This document shows positions 12,979 to 15,021 of a DNA stretch of 15,021 nucleotides, piece by piece (the stretch's first letter is position 1; each line of letters begins with the position of its first letter). The stretch spans positions 1 to 15,021 of the forward strand of contig JAPLZD010000013.1 in assembly GCA_026395195.1 (NCBI GenBank). Reading direction: 5' to 3'. Both the position numbers and the translations under genes were made by a program. Origin of the DNA: Candidatus Staskawiczbacteria bacterium (GTDB taxonomy: Bacteria > Patescibacteriota > Minisyncoccia > Minisyncoccales > Staskawiczbacteraceae). The notes beneath the pieces were generated by a model. The model saw only the letters and a list, made by a program, of their open reading frames with translations, was not told where the DNA came from and did not search any database.

Positions 12979-15021
<2,043 letters not shown>

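Overview
The window looks like a piece of a low-GC, gene-dense genome of the Candidate Phyla Radiation (Patescibacteria, most likely a Parcubacteria-type lineage). This rests on recalled family features: a membrane-anchored MurF-like ligase, AT-rich genes packed with ATGA overlaps, almost no Shine-Dalgarno sites in front of the low-GC genes, and the general look of the rRNA and cell-wall genes. No 16S gene is present, so the placement is an inference.

Layout, left to right. (1) 1-7019, minus strand: a tight six-gene operon read from right to left, lysS - serS - alpha/beta hydrolase - FemAB-type transferase - murF-like ligase - DegT-type aminotransferase (cut by the window edge). It is driven by a promoter at 7045-7073. 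(2) 7071-8451: a GC-richer accessory island with two divergent genes. One is a PEP-CTERM surface protein (minus), the other an unknown 90-aa protein (plus). Two consensus TTGACA-17-TATACT promoters stand back to back, and their -35 boxes lie in one perfect 10-bp-arm palindrome. Both genes have strong Shine-Dalgarno sites and hairpin terminators. (3) 8357-12152, minus strand: the cell-elongation operon mreC - mreD - mrdA (PBP2) - a 179-aa unknown gene. Its promoter is at 12124-12152, and its likely terminator lies inside the 3' end of the convergent 90-aa gene. (4) 12172-12696: a second GC-rich mini-unit, with a consensus promoter, two unannotated 57-aa ORFs and a terminator. (5) 12711-15021: the 3' end of an rRNA operon on the minus strand, with partial 23S, spacer, 5S and terminator.

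How the genes fit together. The left operon couples two aminoacyl-tRNA synthetases to a Fem-type transferase (a family that uses aminoacyl-tRNA) and a MurF-type ligase, which suggests a peptidoglycan branching or modification pathway. The mre/mrd operon makes the lateral-wall elongation machinery, but its PBP2 lacks the whole segment that normally holds the catalytic SxxK serine. The two GC-rich islands differ from their surroundings in base composition, ribosome binding sites and promoter quality, and they share a TTGACAAAC promoter motif.

Most notable observations: the PBP2 with its active-site block cleanly missing; a 20-nt element inserted in the same frame in two unrelated genes (peptides DPKGTP and DPKGAP); the palindrome-controlled PEP-CTERM/90-aa pair; the twin 57-aa ORF unit; and the synthetase-Fem-MurF operon.
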